In this document: piece after piece, positions 8,618-17,256 of the stretch | Position numbering within the stretch: the stretch's first letter is position 1 | Layout of the letters: each line of letters opens with the position of its first letter | Assembly: GCA_964423745.1 (NCBI GenBank) | Contig: CAYRGG010000015.1 | Location: 1 to 64,000, forward strand | Length of the DNA: 64,000 nucleotides | Source: CAYRGG01 sp964423745 | Lineage (GTDB): Bacteria > Pseudomonadota > Gammaproteobacteria > Competibacterales > Competibacteraceae | Direction: 5' to 3' | Translations under genes and position numbers: made by a program | Notes under the pieces: generated by a model | Database searches by the model: none | What the model was told of the DNA's origin: nothing | The model's input: the letters and a program-made list of their open reading frames with translations, nothing else

Positions 8618-9397
8618 CTAACTCCAGGGCGAAAAAGGCGTTCCAAATTCCGGCGTGGAAGGCGCCGCCAAATCATGGGCCTCCATCAAACCCGCCTTAT
8701 AGGCAAGCCGACCGGCTATGACTCCCTGGGCAAACGCCTTTGCCATAGTCACCGGGTCATCCGCTTTCGCCACCGCGGTATTGATTAAAACCGCATCGTA
8801 ACCTAGCTCTAGTGCCTGCGTTGCATGGGACGGGGCGCCGATACCCGCATCCACGATCAGGGGTATCTCGGCAAAGTGGGCCCGCAGCATCTTTAAGCCA
8901 TACAGGTTGTTAAGACCGCGTCCAGTGCCGATGGGGGCACCCCAGGGCATCAACACCTGACAACCCACAGCGAGCAATCGCTCGGCCACTACCAAATCTT
9001 CCGTGGTGTAGGGAAACACCTGAAACCCATCCTCACTTAAGATACGGGCGGCTTCCACCAAACCGAACACATCCGGCTGCAACGTAGCGTCATCACCGAT
9101 GACCTCTAGCTTGATCCAGGGGGTCGCGAAGATCTCCCGTGCCATATGCGCCGTGGTTACGGCTTCTTTCACAGTGCGGCAACCGGCGGTGTTGGGTAGA
9201 ACGTGAACGTTTAAAGACTGAATCAATTGCCAGAAAGCCTGACCGCTCCCCATGTTGGCGGATTCCCGACGCAGGGAAACGGTGACAATCTCTGTTTCAC
9301 AACTTTGCACTGCGGTGCGCAACTGTTGCGGCGAGGCATACTGGGCAGTACCTAGTAACAAACGGCTGGTCACTTGAGTGTCGTAGAGAGTAAGCAT
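8618..9397 (-). CDS. thiG: Thiazole synthase
   Basis: This 259-residue TIM-barrel enzyme builds the thiazole phosphate ring from DXP, dehydroglycine and ThiS thiocarboxylate. The start MLTLYDTQVTSRLLLGT is typical, the Schiff-base lysine lies in PWIKLEVIGDD, and the phosphate-binding end reads VDAGIGAPSHATQALELG. Its start codon overlaps the thiS stop by one base, and its stop is one base from the preferred thiF start. Dehydroglycine would come from the ThiO oxidase encoded two genes upstream. Confidence 0.96.
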   Translation of the reverse strand: MLTLYDTQVTSRLLLGTAQYASPQQLRTAVQSCETEIVTVSLRRESANMGSGQAFWQLIQSLNVHVLPNTAGCRTVKEAVTTAHMAREIFATPWIKLEVIGDDATLQPDVFGLVEAARILSEDGFQVFPYTTEDLVVAERLLAVGCQVLMPWGAPIGTGRGLNNLYGLKMLRAHFAEIPLIVDAGIGAPSHATQALELGYDAVLINTAVAKADDPVTMAKAFAQGVIAGRLAYKAGLMEAHDLAAPSTPEFGTPFSPWS

Positions 9398-9594
9398 TAA
9401 CCACCTTGCATGGGTGCGACGATCTCGATGGCATCGCCTTCCCGAATTGCTGTATTTTCCCGTTTATCACGGGGTACAAAATCGCCATTGATGGCAGTGG
9501 CGACTGACTGACCTTGATAACCTAATTCTTGGCATAAGGCAGCTAAGGTTGCCGCCTGAACGTTTTTTTCCGTTGCATTGACTTTAATCCGCAT
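9397..9594 (-). CDS. thiS: Sulfur carrier protein ThiS
   Basis: A 65-residue ubiquitin-like protein ending in the diagnostic Gly-Gly (APMQGG). Its C-terminus is adenylated by ThiF and converted to a thiocarboxylate that donates sulfur to the thiazole. It overlaps the end of thiO by 11 bases and the start of thiG by one base. Confidence 0.95.
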   Translation of the reverse strand: MRIKVNATEKNVQAATLAALCQELGYQGQSVATAINGDFVPRDKRENTAIREGDAIEIVAPMQGG

Positions 9595-10576
9595 GGATCA
9601 CCTCAGTATCTATTTCACCTTTCATCAGATAATTGGTCACACACTCAGCCAGCGCCGGGGCCAGCAGAAAACCGTGGCGGTACAGTCCATTGACGAATAA
9701 CTGTCGACCACGCACCGAAATTTTCGGCAAATGATCGGGAAAAGCGGGCCGTAAACCGGCATTGAGTTCGACAATCTCGGCTTCCCCAAAGGCTGGATGG
9801 ACACTGTAGGCGAGGGTCAATAACTCACCCGCCGAGCGTACCGTCACACCGCTGCCCGTGTCGCTTTCAATACTGGTGGCGCCCACCATAAATAGCCCGT
9901 CGGCCCGGGGAACTACATAAATAGGATGGCGGTGATGGAGTAGACGCACGGGACGGTGCAACTGCACTTCATGGCTTTTAATGAGTAGCATCTCGCCTTT
10001 TACACCCCGGAGCGTCGGCCATTGATCCCGCGCTGCCAAACCACGGCAGTCGATATGCCAATCTGTCGGAGACTTTTCCTGGTAAGACGACTGCCCAAAA
10101 TGAAATTCTCCGCCGAGCTTTTGTATCTCTTCACGAAGCAAGGGCAGTACTTGCCGGGGATCCACATGGGCTTCTTTTGGATAAAATAACCCATTGCTAA
10201 AACGACCTTCCAGGGCAGGCTCCAAACGTGCAATAGCATGGGTATCCACGGTTTGGTGTCCCTCTGTTAGCTGTGCAAAACGGCGTAAAGTCACCGGGTC
10301 ACGGGGCGGCGCTACCACCAACGTACCGTGTTGAGGCAGATCCGGCAACAGTGTTTGCCAAAGCCGAATGGACTGAAGCCCTAAACGGGTGACCAAAGGT
10401 TCCGCCACCTCAGCTTCGCAATAAGGCGCCAACATGCCCCCAGCGCACCAGCTACAACCCGCGCTTAAGGTGGCATCGCCTTGTTCAAAAAGACACACCT
10501 TGAACCCTGCTTTAGCAAGCATATAGCCTTGCCAAAGCCCAGCGATACCTGCACCCACGATGGTCACAGAAGACAT
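9584..10576 (-). CDS. thiO: Glycine oxidase ThiO
   Basis: A 330-residue FAD-dependent DAO-family oxidase with the N-terminal dinucleotide-binding motif VTIVGAGIAGLWQGYMLA and a C-terminal GLYRHGFLLAPALAE segment. ThiO makes dehydroglycine from glycine and oxygen for thiazole synthesis, so this organism uses the aerobic route rather than ThiH. It is the first gene of the operon, with AAGGAT before its ATG, about 210 bases downstream of the TPP riboswitch. Confidence 0.94.
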   Translation of the reverse strand: MSSVTIVGAGIAGLWQGYMLAKAGFKVCLFEQGDATLSAGCSWCAGGMLAPYCEAEVAEPLVTRLGLQSIRLWQTLLPDLPQHGTLVVAPPRDPVTLRRFAQLTEGHQTVDTHAIARLEPALEGRFSNGLFYPKEAHVDPRQVLPLLREEIQKLGGEFHFGQSSYQEKSPTDWHIDCRGLAARDQWPTLRGVKGEMLLIKSHEVQLHRPVRLLHHRHPIYVVPRADGLFMVGATSIESDTGSGVTVRSAGELLTLAYSVHPAFGEAEIVELNAGLRPAFPDHLPKISVRGRQLFVNGLYRHGFLLAPALAECVTNYLMKGEIDTEVIHAD

Positions 10577-10783
10577 AACGGCTTATCCTTGAATAAACAA
10601 GGACAGGCAGACTGATCTCGTCACTTTGCTCTCAACCGCCAAATTTTTAGAGAATTGCCAGCAAACGCTGGCTGCCGATGGGCACATAGACAAATATCCT
10701 CAGCGTATAAAGTACGGCGCAGGGAACGGACAACAAGAATAGAAACAGCAATAAGACGGGGGAAAAAGTAGATTTGCTGGTCC
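10577..10783 (-). promoter_or_regulatory. Leader between TPP aptamer and thiO
   Basis: About 200 bases separate the aptamer from the thiO start. The transcript contains a small GC hairpin (GCCAGC / GCTGGC, 10657-10672) but it is not followed by a U-tract, so I cannot identify a standard terminator. The switch may act by another route or through a structure I cannot fold by eye. No convincing gene is present. Confidence 0.45.
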
Positions 10784-10892
10784 ATTTCCTACGCCGGCAT
10801 AACCCGGATCAGGTTCAAAGGGTTCCCATGCTGTAAAGTGGTTTTAACACTGTACCAATGGTATCTCAGCCCCTTCTCCAGGGCACCCCTAG
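10784..10892 (-). ncRNA. TPP riboswitch (THI element)
   Basis: On the minus strand the conserved THI-box parts are plain: CTAGGGGTGCCCTGG, then GGGGCTGAGATACC, and at the 3' side GAACCTGATCCGGGTTATGC followed by CGTAGGAAA. These are the P1/P2/P3 and pyrophosphate-sensing segments of the aptamer. It lies upstream of thiO-thiS-thiG-thiF and should reduce their expression when thiamine pyrophosphate is plentiful. Confidence 0.97.
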
Positions 10893-10903
10893 GAATAAAC
10901 CTC

Positions 10904-10932
10904 TATTATTAAGAAAACTGCATAGAAGTCAA
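10904..10932 (-). promoter_or_regulatory. Sigma-70 promoter of the thi operon
   Basis: On the minus strand TTGACT (10932-10927) and ATAATA (10909-10904) are separated by exactly 17 bases and lie just before the TPP aptamer, so transcription would begin a few bases ahead of the riboswitch P1 stem. The stretch from here to the start of the next gene at 11124 shows no other feature I can support. Confidence 0.65.
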
Positions 10933-11123
10933 TAATTATGTGGTCGTATCGACTATTATTAGCGGACGCTCAAAGGTTCTTAGCCGTTATCTTCATGAAA
11001 GCAGTAGACTAACGGTAGACTATAGGTTGGGTATTGCAAAAAACCAAACTTACAATTTAAGCCATTCGCTTAGGTCTGGCGCCGGGTAACTCTATTCATT
11101 TTCAATCTTGTGGGCACGACGGC

Positions 11124-13769
11124 ATGAAAATCCGTACGCTAAAGGCTATGTTTAAACCTCGCTCCATCGCCGTTATTGGTCATGGTATCGAGACTGACAC
11201 GACCGCCGCGACGTTGTTGACAAATCTTATCGATGCCGGCTTTCAGGGACCTGTGCTGCCTGTCAATTCCAAACGCCACGCGGTATCCGGTGTGCTCGCT
11301 TACCCCGATGTAATGAGTTTACCGGAAGCCCCCGATCTCGCCATTCTCACGACTCCGCTCCAAGAAAGCCCTGCTCTTATCAGTGCCTTGGGCCACAGGG
11401 GCACGCAAGCCGTTTTACTCATAAGTCAGGAAACCCTGAACTCTATAGACGACCCTAATCACATCCTTAAGCAGCGGCTGCTGGACGCTGCTCAACCCTA
11501 TGGCATACGTCTACTAGGTCCAGATCGTCTGGGTATGGCAATTCCTGTTCACGGTATTAACGCTACCCTTGATGGGACACCGGTCATCAAGGCTGGCCAC
11601 CTCAGTCTGTTGACACAATCTTCTTCCGTGATGCGGGCAGTCATCCAATGGGCGTCCCATCATGCTGTTGGCTTTTCCCATATGGTTTCTTTAGGTTCTG
11701 GCGTGGATGTGGATTTTAGCGATATGTTGGATTATCTCGCCCAAGATCCCCATACCCATGCCATCCTCATGTACCTAGAGCAGGTTCATCAGCCCCGTCA
11801 GTTTATTTCAGCCGCCCGAGTCGCAGCCCGTAGCAAACCGGTTATTATTCTTAAACCCCGCTCCTTTGGCACTCATCCTAGGGAAGAAGGCATTTATGAT
11901 GCAGCCGCCCGGCGCACTGGTATGTTGTGGGTCGACAGCATCGAACACCTATTCAACGCCGCTGAAACCCTTACGCATACCCAACCCGTGCGGCAAAATC
12001 GCCTGTTTATTCTCGGTAATAGCCGCAGCATGGGATTGTTAGCCAGTGATCGACTCATCCGCGAGGGAGGCGCACTGGCCAGCGTGGACGAAACTACCCT
12101 TAACGCCCTAGCGGAACTGGTTTCGCCCCCTTGTCGTGCTGAAAACCCTATGGATCTTGGAGATCATGCGGGTTTTAAAGACTATATTAAAGCCCTTGAT
12201 CTACTCCGCAAAGAGCGTCACATCGACGGAATTCTTGTCGTCCACGTACCTACATCCAGCGAATTGGATGAAGAAAGTCATCAAGCTGTGGGTGAACGGG
12301 TTGCCAAAAGGCGGTTGGTGATGGTCAGTTGGATAGGCACCTTGTCGCCTAAGGCAGTACGCTGTTTCCGAGAGGCGGGCATCGCCATTTACCGGACTCC
12401 CGACGAGGCCGTCCGATCTTTTCTGCATATTGCAGAATATTGGCGTAATCAAGCGCTGCTCATGGAGACCCCTTCTTCGGTACCGGAGGAGTTTACGCCC
12501 AATACCGAGGCGGCCCATCAACTTATAACTGCTGCTTTAGCAGCGGGTAAAGATCGGCTCAATATCCAGGCCACCAGCGAATTGTTGGCCGCCTATCAAA
12601 TCCCCAAAGTGGTGACTCAGTTTGCCTCTACCCCGGAAGAAGCCGCTGAACTCGCCAGCAAGTTACATTGCAGCGTGGCGTTGAAAATTGTGTCACGCAG
12701 CATTCGCAATCGGTCAGATGTAGGGGGCGTCGCTCTGGCGCTAGATGGGCATCACGAGGTGTTTACCACCGCAACAGCTATGCTTAGGCGGGTTCGCACA
12801 CTGGCTCCGGAGGCTGTTTTAGAGGGTTTTGCCGTACAGCCTATGTTACCCCGTCGCGGTGCTTACGAAGTTACCATCGGTGTGCGCACGGGGCGCGATT
12901 TCCAAGCGGGCCCTGTGTTGTTTTTCGGTCATGGAGGGACAGAAACCCATGTTATCAATGACATCGCCTATGCTCTTCCTCCTCTCAATATGCATCTGGC
13001 CAAAGAGCTTATATCACGCACCCGCTTGTCTACCTTGCTCAGCAGCAGCCCAGGACGGTCGGTCAATATCAATGCCCTTGCACTGACCTTAGTTAAAGTC
13101 TCACAAATGGTCATCGATTTGGATGAACTGGTGGAACTGGATATCAACCCCCTTTGGGTGAATGCTGACGGCATACTCGCCATCAGCGCCAGTATTCGGA
13201 TTGCGCCAGCGAGTTGCCCAGCCAACGAACGACTGGCCATTCATCCCTACCCTAAAGAATTGGAACAGCCGTTAACCCTTAAGAATGGCCAAACGTTGTT
13301 GTTACGGCCGATCCTGCCGGAAGATGAACCAGCATTTCAAGCCATGCTCCGACGGATTCCTTCCTATGACGTCCGCATGCGCTTTTTACGCCCTCTTAAA
13401 GAACTTCCCCGGGACATGGCAGCCCACCTCACGCAACTGGATTACGATCGGGATATGGCCTTTGTGCTGGCAGGACCGGGAGTGGCTGGCAGAGCAAAGA
13501 TATGGGGTATGGTGAGTATGCACGCCGATCCTGATCGAGAAACAGCAGAATACGCCATTGTGCTAGATCGTACTCTTCAAGGTCAGGGGCTGGGTTATTT
13601 AATGATGCAGAAAATCATCGAACATGCCCGAAAATCCGGTATTCAGGAATTGTTTGGCGCGGTGCTTGAAGAAAATGAATCCATGCTTCGGGTTAATCGC
13701 GCCTTAGACTTCAAGATTCGACCGGAACTGGATGATCCAGAGCTGATGTATGTGAGTTTAAAATTGTGA
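11124..13769 (+). CDS. PatZ-like protein lysine acetyltransferase (ADP-forming acyl-CoA synthetase + GNAT)
   Basis: An 881-residue protein with, in order, a CoA-binding domain (from residue 8, FKPRSIAVIGHG), a succinyl-CoA-ligase-like region, an ATP-grasp domain (about 475-690) and a C-terminal GNAT acetyltransferase domain (about 715-875; RTLQGQGLGYLMMQKII binds acetyl-CoA). This is the layout of E. coli PatZ/YfiQ and Salmonella Pat, which acetylate and inactivate acetyl-CoA synthetase and other enzymes; the synthetase part is usually sensory rather than catalytic. It appears monocistronic, with a weak ribosome binding site at its ATG. Confidence 0.9.
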   Translation: MKIRTLKAMFKPRSIAVIGHGIETDTTAATLLTNLIDAGFQGPVLPVNSKRHAVSGVLAYPDVMSLPEAPDLAILTTPLQESPALISALGHRGTQAVLLISQETLNSIDDPNHILKQRLLDAAQPYGIRLLGPDRLGMAIPVHGINATLDGTPVIKAGHLSLLTQSSSVMRAVIQWASHHAVGFSHMVSLGSGVDVDFSDMLDYLAQDPHTHAILMYLEQVHQPRQFISAARVAARSKPVIILKPRSFGTHPREEGIYDAAARRTGMLWVDSIEHLFNAAETLTHTQPVRQNRLFILGNSRSMGLLASDRLIREGGALASVDETTLNALAELVSPPCRAENPMDLGDHAGFKDYIKALDLLRKERHIDGILVVHVPTSSELDEESHQAVGERVAKRRLVMVSWIGTLSPKAVRCFREAGIAIYRTPDEAVRSFLHIAEYWRNQALLMETPSSVPEEFTPNTEAAHQLITAALAAGKDRLNIQATSELLAAYQIPKVVTQFASTPEEAAELASKLHCSVALKIVSRSIRNRSDVGGVALALDGHHEVFTTATAMLRRVRTLAPEAVLEGFAVQPMLPRRGAYEVTIGVRTGRDFQAGPVLFFGHGGTETHVINDIAYALPPLNMHLAKELISRTRLSTLLSSSPGRSVNINALALTLVKVSQMVIDLDELVELDINPLWVNADGILAISASIRIAPASCPANERLAIHPYPKELEQPLTLKNGQTLLLRPILPEDEPAFQAMLRRIPSYDVRMRFLRPLKELPRDMAAHLTQLDYDRDMAFVLAGPGVAGRAKIWGMVSMHADPDRETAEYAIVLDRTLQGQGLGYLMMQKIIEHARKSGIQELFGAVLEENESMLRVNRALDFKIRPELDDPELMYVSLKL

Positions 13770-13847
13770 ATGTCGGCAGCCTGGAGGATACGAGCTAGGG
13801 CATTCTTAATCAATCCTGCCCCTACCCTCTTGCCTTGCTATACAATA

Positions 13848-14753
13848 CTAACAGCAAGTCGTATCAGTATCACGCCAGGAGCTGTACGCAAACAAATCTA
13901 TATGGCCAACGGTAAGGCGTGACTGGGAAGCTGCTATAGCATGCTGCCGCCGCGCTAACCACTCATCGATCCGTACCGTCGCAGTCGGTTCCTGTTGTTG
14001 CGCGGCTTCCGCATAGCCTCTGACTAATACCATTTGTAGTGCATTTGCCGCTGCACCAAGCTGCCAATGGCTGGGTTGCGTAAATACTTGATAACCGTAA
14101 CCCTGAAAGCAAGTAGCCCCATAACTTGCCCCATCAGGGCCAAGGGCTGGTCCAAAACCTTTGTCGGTCCGCTGATGAGCATTGACGGTGTGACATATCC
14201 ATTCATCATCCTTATCCGTTGGATCCCAGCGAATAATGCCGTTATAGGTGAGCACTACAAAAAACGCAGCGTTCATACGCTGACAATATAAAGCCACCTT
14301 GTTCATCCAAGCACTGGAGACTAAATCAAGAAAGGCTGAAGCCGTAACCAAGTTGGGTTTTTGCGGACATTGCTCAAGTCCGTCCCTTAGATCAACAGAG
14401 TGGTTTTTTAAACGACAATAACAGTCGTCTCCTTGAATAACTAAATCACTGCCGTCTTGGCTGAGTTGTAAGCCAGTCTCCTTTGCCCACTGGGCCATCC
14501 GAGGCTGTAAATGGGTCAACAGATCGTCATCTTTATCAATGAGTAGCCACCGCTGCCGACCTGTGAGTTTGGGTAACAGATAACGCACATTTGACCCTGT
14601 TCCAGTACCCAAATCAAGAATACTTAGTTTATCAAAGGCTTTCCGCCAGGCAATCAGACGCTCCGTCAATGACACATTTCGAGAACGCTGATCCATGGGT
14701 TCGCGTAACGTGAGCCAATCCGTTGAAAAATCACCCATGTTTAGTGAACCCAT
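13848..14753 (-). CDS. Class I SAM-dependent methyltransferase
   Basis: A 301-residue protein with a Rossmann-type SAM site (LSILDLGTGTGSNVRYLLP near residue 44) and an acidic second-strand end (WLLIDKDDDLL). The remaining sequence resembles no methyltransferase of known substrate that I recognise. Its start overlaps the glycosyltransferase stop by 13 bases (an ATG at 14738 is an alternative), making it the last gene of a four-gene unit with the reductase, the pterin-synthase-like protein and the glycosyltransferase. Confidence 0.82.
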   Translation of the reverse strand: MGSLNMGDFSTDWLTLREPMDQRSRNVSLTERLIAWRKAFDKLSILDLGTGTGSNVRYLLPKLTGRQRWLLIDKDDDLLTHLQPRMAQWAKETGLQLSQDGSDLVIQGDDCYCRLKNHSVDLRDGLEQCPQKPNLVTASAFLDLVSSAWMNKVALYCQRMNAAFFVVLTYNGIIRWDPTDKDDEWICHTVNAHQRTDKGFGPALGPDGASYGATCFQGYGYQVFTQPSHWQLGAAANALQMVLVRGYAEAAQQQEPTATVRIDEWLARRQHAIAASQSRLTVGHIDLFAYSSWRDTDTTCC

Positions 14754-15787
14754 CGCAGTTGTTCAGCAAACTGTTGACTAGCTACTGTCCAGTTGGGAAG
14801 TTGATTACGAGCTTTGCGGGCCGCTATCGCGAGCTGCCGACGCAGTTGGCTGTTATCCAACACCTGCCGCAACGCCTCTGTTAATCGTGCTGTATCGCCG
14901 GGTGGCACTAGCATGGCGGCATCTGCAGGCACCGTGTCTGGAATAGCGCCCGCGGTGGTGCTGACAATGGGTAGACCCCGGGCAAGAGCTTCCGCTAATG
15001 CCATGCCATAACCTTCATAGTAAGACGGCAGCACAAATAAATCGGCACCCTGATAGTAACGGTCTAGCGTTTTGCCTTCGGCTTCGCCCAACAGCGCAAT
15101 ACAGGAGTCTAATTGATGGTCTGCAATACGCGCCTTTAGGGTGGCTACTGTCGCTGGACTGCGTGTCAAGCTACCTACACAAAGTAGTCGCCAGGGACGG
15201 TTGCGTAACTGGCTAAGGGCATCTACCAATACAACGTGACCTTTGCGTGGTGTGACAGTGGCGACACACAGCAATACCGGTGTCTCTGAGGCAGAACCCA
15301 CCGCCAGGGGGACTGGATCTGTGCCTGGCGGCACCACACCAATACGCTGCTCAGGGACATGATAATCGGCTAAGGCTCTGGCGGTATTGGGACTGGTCAC
15401 AATGACCCGGACGACGGCGGCTAAAGCGTCCTGTTCGTTGTAATATAAGCGTTTTTGTTCTTTGATGGCCAAGCCGGTTTCTAGCGCCAGCGGATGGTGA
15501 ATCAGAGCAATCAACCGCAGTCTTCGAGCATGCTCCTTTACCAACTGGGGCATACCCCCCAAAGCAAGTCCGTCGATAATCACCCACGCAGCATCGGGAA
15601 TGGCATTGAAATGGGCAGCGGCCTGGGCTAAGGCATGTTCGTCTGGATTGGGAAAACTGGTTGCCAGATTATGTACTTGCACCTCCCAACCCTGTTGGCG
15701 CAATCCCTCCACAATACGAGCATCGTATAGATAACCACCTGTCAAAGTTTCTAAATCGCCACTTACGATAAAATGTAAACGCGCCAC
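14741..15787 (-). CDS. Family 4 glycosyltransferase
   Basis: A 348-residue GT-B enzyme. The C-terminal half has the GT4 donor-site pattern: FVLPSYYEGYGMALAEALA with the conserved E-x7-E, then GLPIVSTTAGAIPDTV. The N-terminal acceptor domain begins RLHFIVSGDLETLTGGY, with a glycine-rich loop near the start. It should move a sugar from a nucleotide-sugar donor to an unknown acceptor. Only three bases separate it from the pterin-synthase-like gene upstream. The absence of other polysaccharide genes argues that the acceptor is a small molecule. Confidence 0.88.
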   Translation of the reverse strand: MARLHFIVSGDLETLTGGYLYDARIVEGLRQQGWEVQVHNLATSFPNPDEHALAQAAAHFNAIPDAAWVIIDGLALGGMPQLVKEHARRLRLIALIHHPLALETGLAIKEQKRLYYNEQDALAAVVRVIVTSPNTARALADYHVPEQRIGVVPPGTDPVPLAVGSASETPVLLCVATVTPRKGHVVLVDALSQLRNRPWRLLCVGSLTRSPATVATLKARIADHQLDSCIALLGEAEGKTLDRYYQGADLFVLPSYYEGYGMALAEALARGLPIVSTTAGAIPDTVPADAAMLVPPGDTARLTEALRQVLDNSQLRRQLAIAARKARNQLPNWTVASQQFAEQLRWVH

Positions 15788-15790
15788 CCG

Positions 15791-16198
15791 CTAGTCCCTG
15801 CTGAGGGTATTCTGATATGAAGCCCAGGCAATATGGGATTCTCTCAAAGTGACCTTTAGAGAGGTCAGTTCATCCGTGTTGGGTCCCAAGTCACCCTCCG
15901 CAATAGCGTCTGCGAGACATTCAAAAATGACCCGCGCCATGTACTCAGTGGTGGTGTTTTGTCCAGCTAGGTTAGGATCGTCATCCAAGTTGCGATAGTT
16001 AAACGCCGCTAACACATTTTTAAGTAGTTGGCTGAGTGGACCAATGTCCGTGACAACACCATCTTGATCCAACGCTTCCCGAAAAAGCTCGACATCCACC
16101 ACGAAGGTGGCGCCGTGAAGATTTTGCGCAGGCCCGAAAGTTTCGCCGCTAAAGCTATGGGCGATCATAAAATGATCTCGCACCCCAACGCTGTACAT
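15791..16198 (-). CDS. 6-pyruvoyltetrahydropterin synthase / QueD-like protein with altered active site
   Basis: A 135-residue T-fold protein. MIAHSF, VTDIGPLSQLLKNV, NTTTEYMARVI and the C-terminal LRESHIAWASY match the PTPS/QueD family. Where QueD has C-x3-HGH, this protein reads AQNLHGA: the catalytic Cys is Ala and one zinc-binding His is Ala, while the first two His candidates remain. It may therefore bind a pterin or deazapurine precursor without running the usual reaction. I recall the same FGPAQ-LHGA form in proteobacterial relatives with the same neighbours, so it is unlikely to be decay. Confidence 0.85.
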   Translation of the reverse strand: MYSVGVRDHFMIAHSFSGETFGPAQNLHGATFVVDVELFREALDQDGVVTDIGPLSQLLKNVLAAFNYRNLDDDPNLAGQNTTTEYMARVIFECLADAIAEGDLGPNTDELTSLKVTLRESHIAWASYQNTLSRD

Positions 16199-16215
16199 GG
16201 ATAAATTCTCCTAAA

Positions 16216-17190
16216 CTAATAGATGATTCGATGACACAAAACCCCGCTCGGTGACGCGGCAAGGGTCGCCATGGTGTGGGGTAGTTCTGAAAATGGACTT
16301 TCACCGCTGATTAACACATCCAGTAAAGGATCAGACAGCAAGGACAAAGCCAGTTCTAGACGCCGCCGATGAGTCCAACGATGACGTTGCCCTAGGGCCA
16401 CCTGCCCTACCTGAGACGAGCGCAGTATTAGCCGTTTGGAATGAAATGCTTCGCCTAGGGGTAGACTTACCGAGCGATCACCAAACCAGCTCATCTCAAG
16501 CACCATGGCGTCAGCAGCCGCCACATTCAGGGCAGTCACAAGACCCGCCGGGTTGCCGCTGGCGTGGATGACGAAATCTGCTTCTCCTTGAATATCATCG
16601 GGTGTACTAAAGGATACCTCAAGGGCAGCCGCAACGGTTGCTTTTGTGGTGTCCACATCCACCAGTTGCACCTGACAACCCGGTAACCGCCCCGCTAGAT
16701 AGGCTACCAGACAACCCACCGTTCCGGCACCAATGACGACGATACGATCGCCAAGTCGGGGCGTTGCATCCCATAGACCATTGATAGCCGTTTCCATGTT
16801 GGCGGCTAATATAGCACGGGCGGGCGGCATCTTTGCGGGAATAGACACAACAGCATCGGCAGACACCACATAGGCACTTTGATGGGGATAAAGACAAAAC
16901 ACAGGACGCCCCAGGAGAGCTTCGCAACCCGCTTCCACCACGCCTACATTACTGTAGCCGTATTTGACAGGGGCTGGAAAATCGCCTTCTTGAAAGGGCG
17001 CCCGCATCCGCTGATACTGATTAACCGGAACGGCCCCTTGAAACACTAGGTTTTCAGTGCCACGACTGATACCGCTGTACAGGGTTCGAACCCGCACCTG
17101 TCCGGAACTCGGTGTAGTCAGTGCATGAGAACGGATTTCCCCTTTACCAGGTCCTATAACCCAAAAGGCTTGTGCATCGCGTTGCTTCAT
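16216..17190 (-). CDS. Zinc-less MDR family dehydrogenase/reductase
   Basis: About 324 residues with the medium-chain dehydrogenase fold: a GroES-like N-terminus (LYSGISRGTENLVFQG) and a Rossmann motif (VVIGAGTVGCLVAYLAGRL). The usual GHE zinc motif is missing (YGYSNVGVVEAG), so zinc catalysis is unlikely. The start at 17190 is chosen because AGAGG precedes it; the frame can be extended to 17271 but would then overlap the divergent gene at 17257. It is the first gene of the pterin-like cluster and probably performs an NAD(P)H-linked redox step there. Confidence 0.85.
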   Translation of the reverse strand: MKQRDAQAFWVIGPGKGEIRSHALTTPSSGQVRVRTLYSGISRGTENLVFQGAVPVNQYQRMRAPFQEGDFPAPVKYGYSNVGVVEAGCEALLGRPVFCLYPHQSAYVVSADAVVSIPAKMPPARAILAANMETAINGLWDATPRLGDRIVVIGAGTVGCLVAYLAGRLPGCQVQLVDVDTTKATVAAALEVSFSTPDDIQGEADFVIHASGNPAGLVTALNVAAADAMVLEMSWFGDRSVSLPLGEAFHSKRLILRSSQVGQVALGQRHRWTHRRRLELALSLLSDPLLDVLISGESPFSELPHTMATLAASPSGVLCHRIIY

Positions 17191-17256
17191 TGAACCTCTA
17201 CTTAGCCAGACAAATCTATACTTATAATTACTTTTAAAGTCGCGGTTTACTAGAAA

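Noticed and set aside
10579..10680. Short open frame in the thi leader ending just before thiO
   Set aside because: It has about 33 codons, no ribosome binding site and no recognisable sequence, so a leader peptide is not supported.
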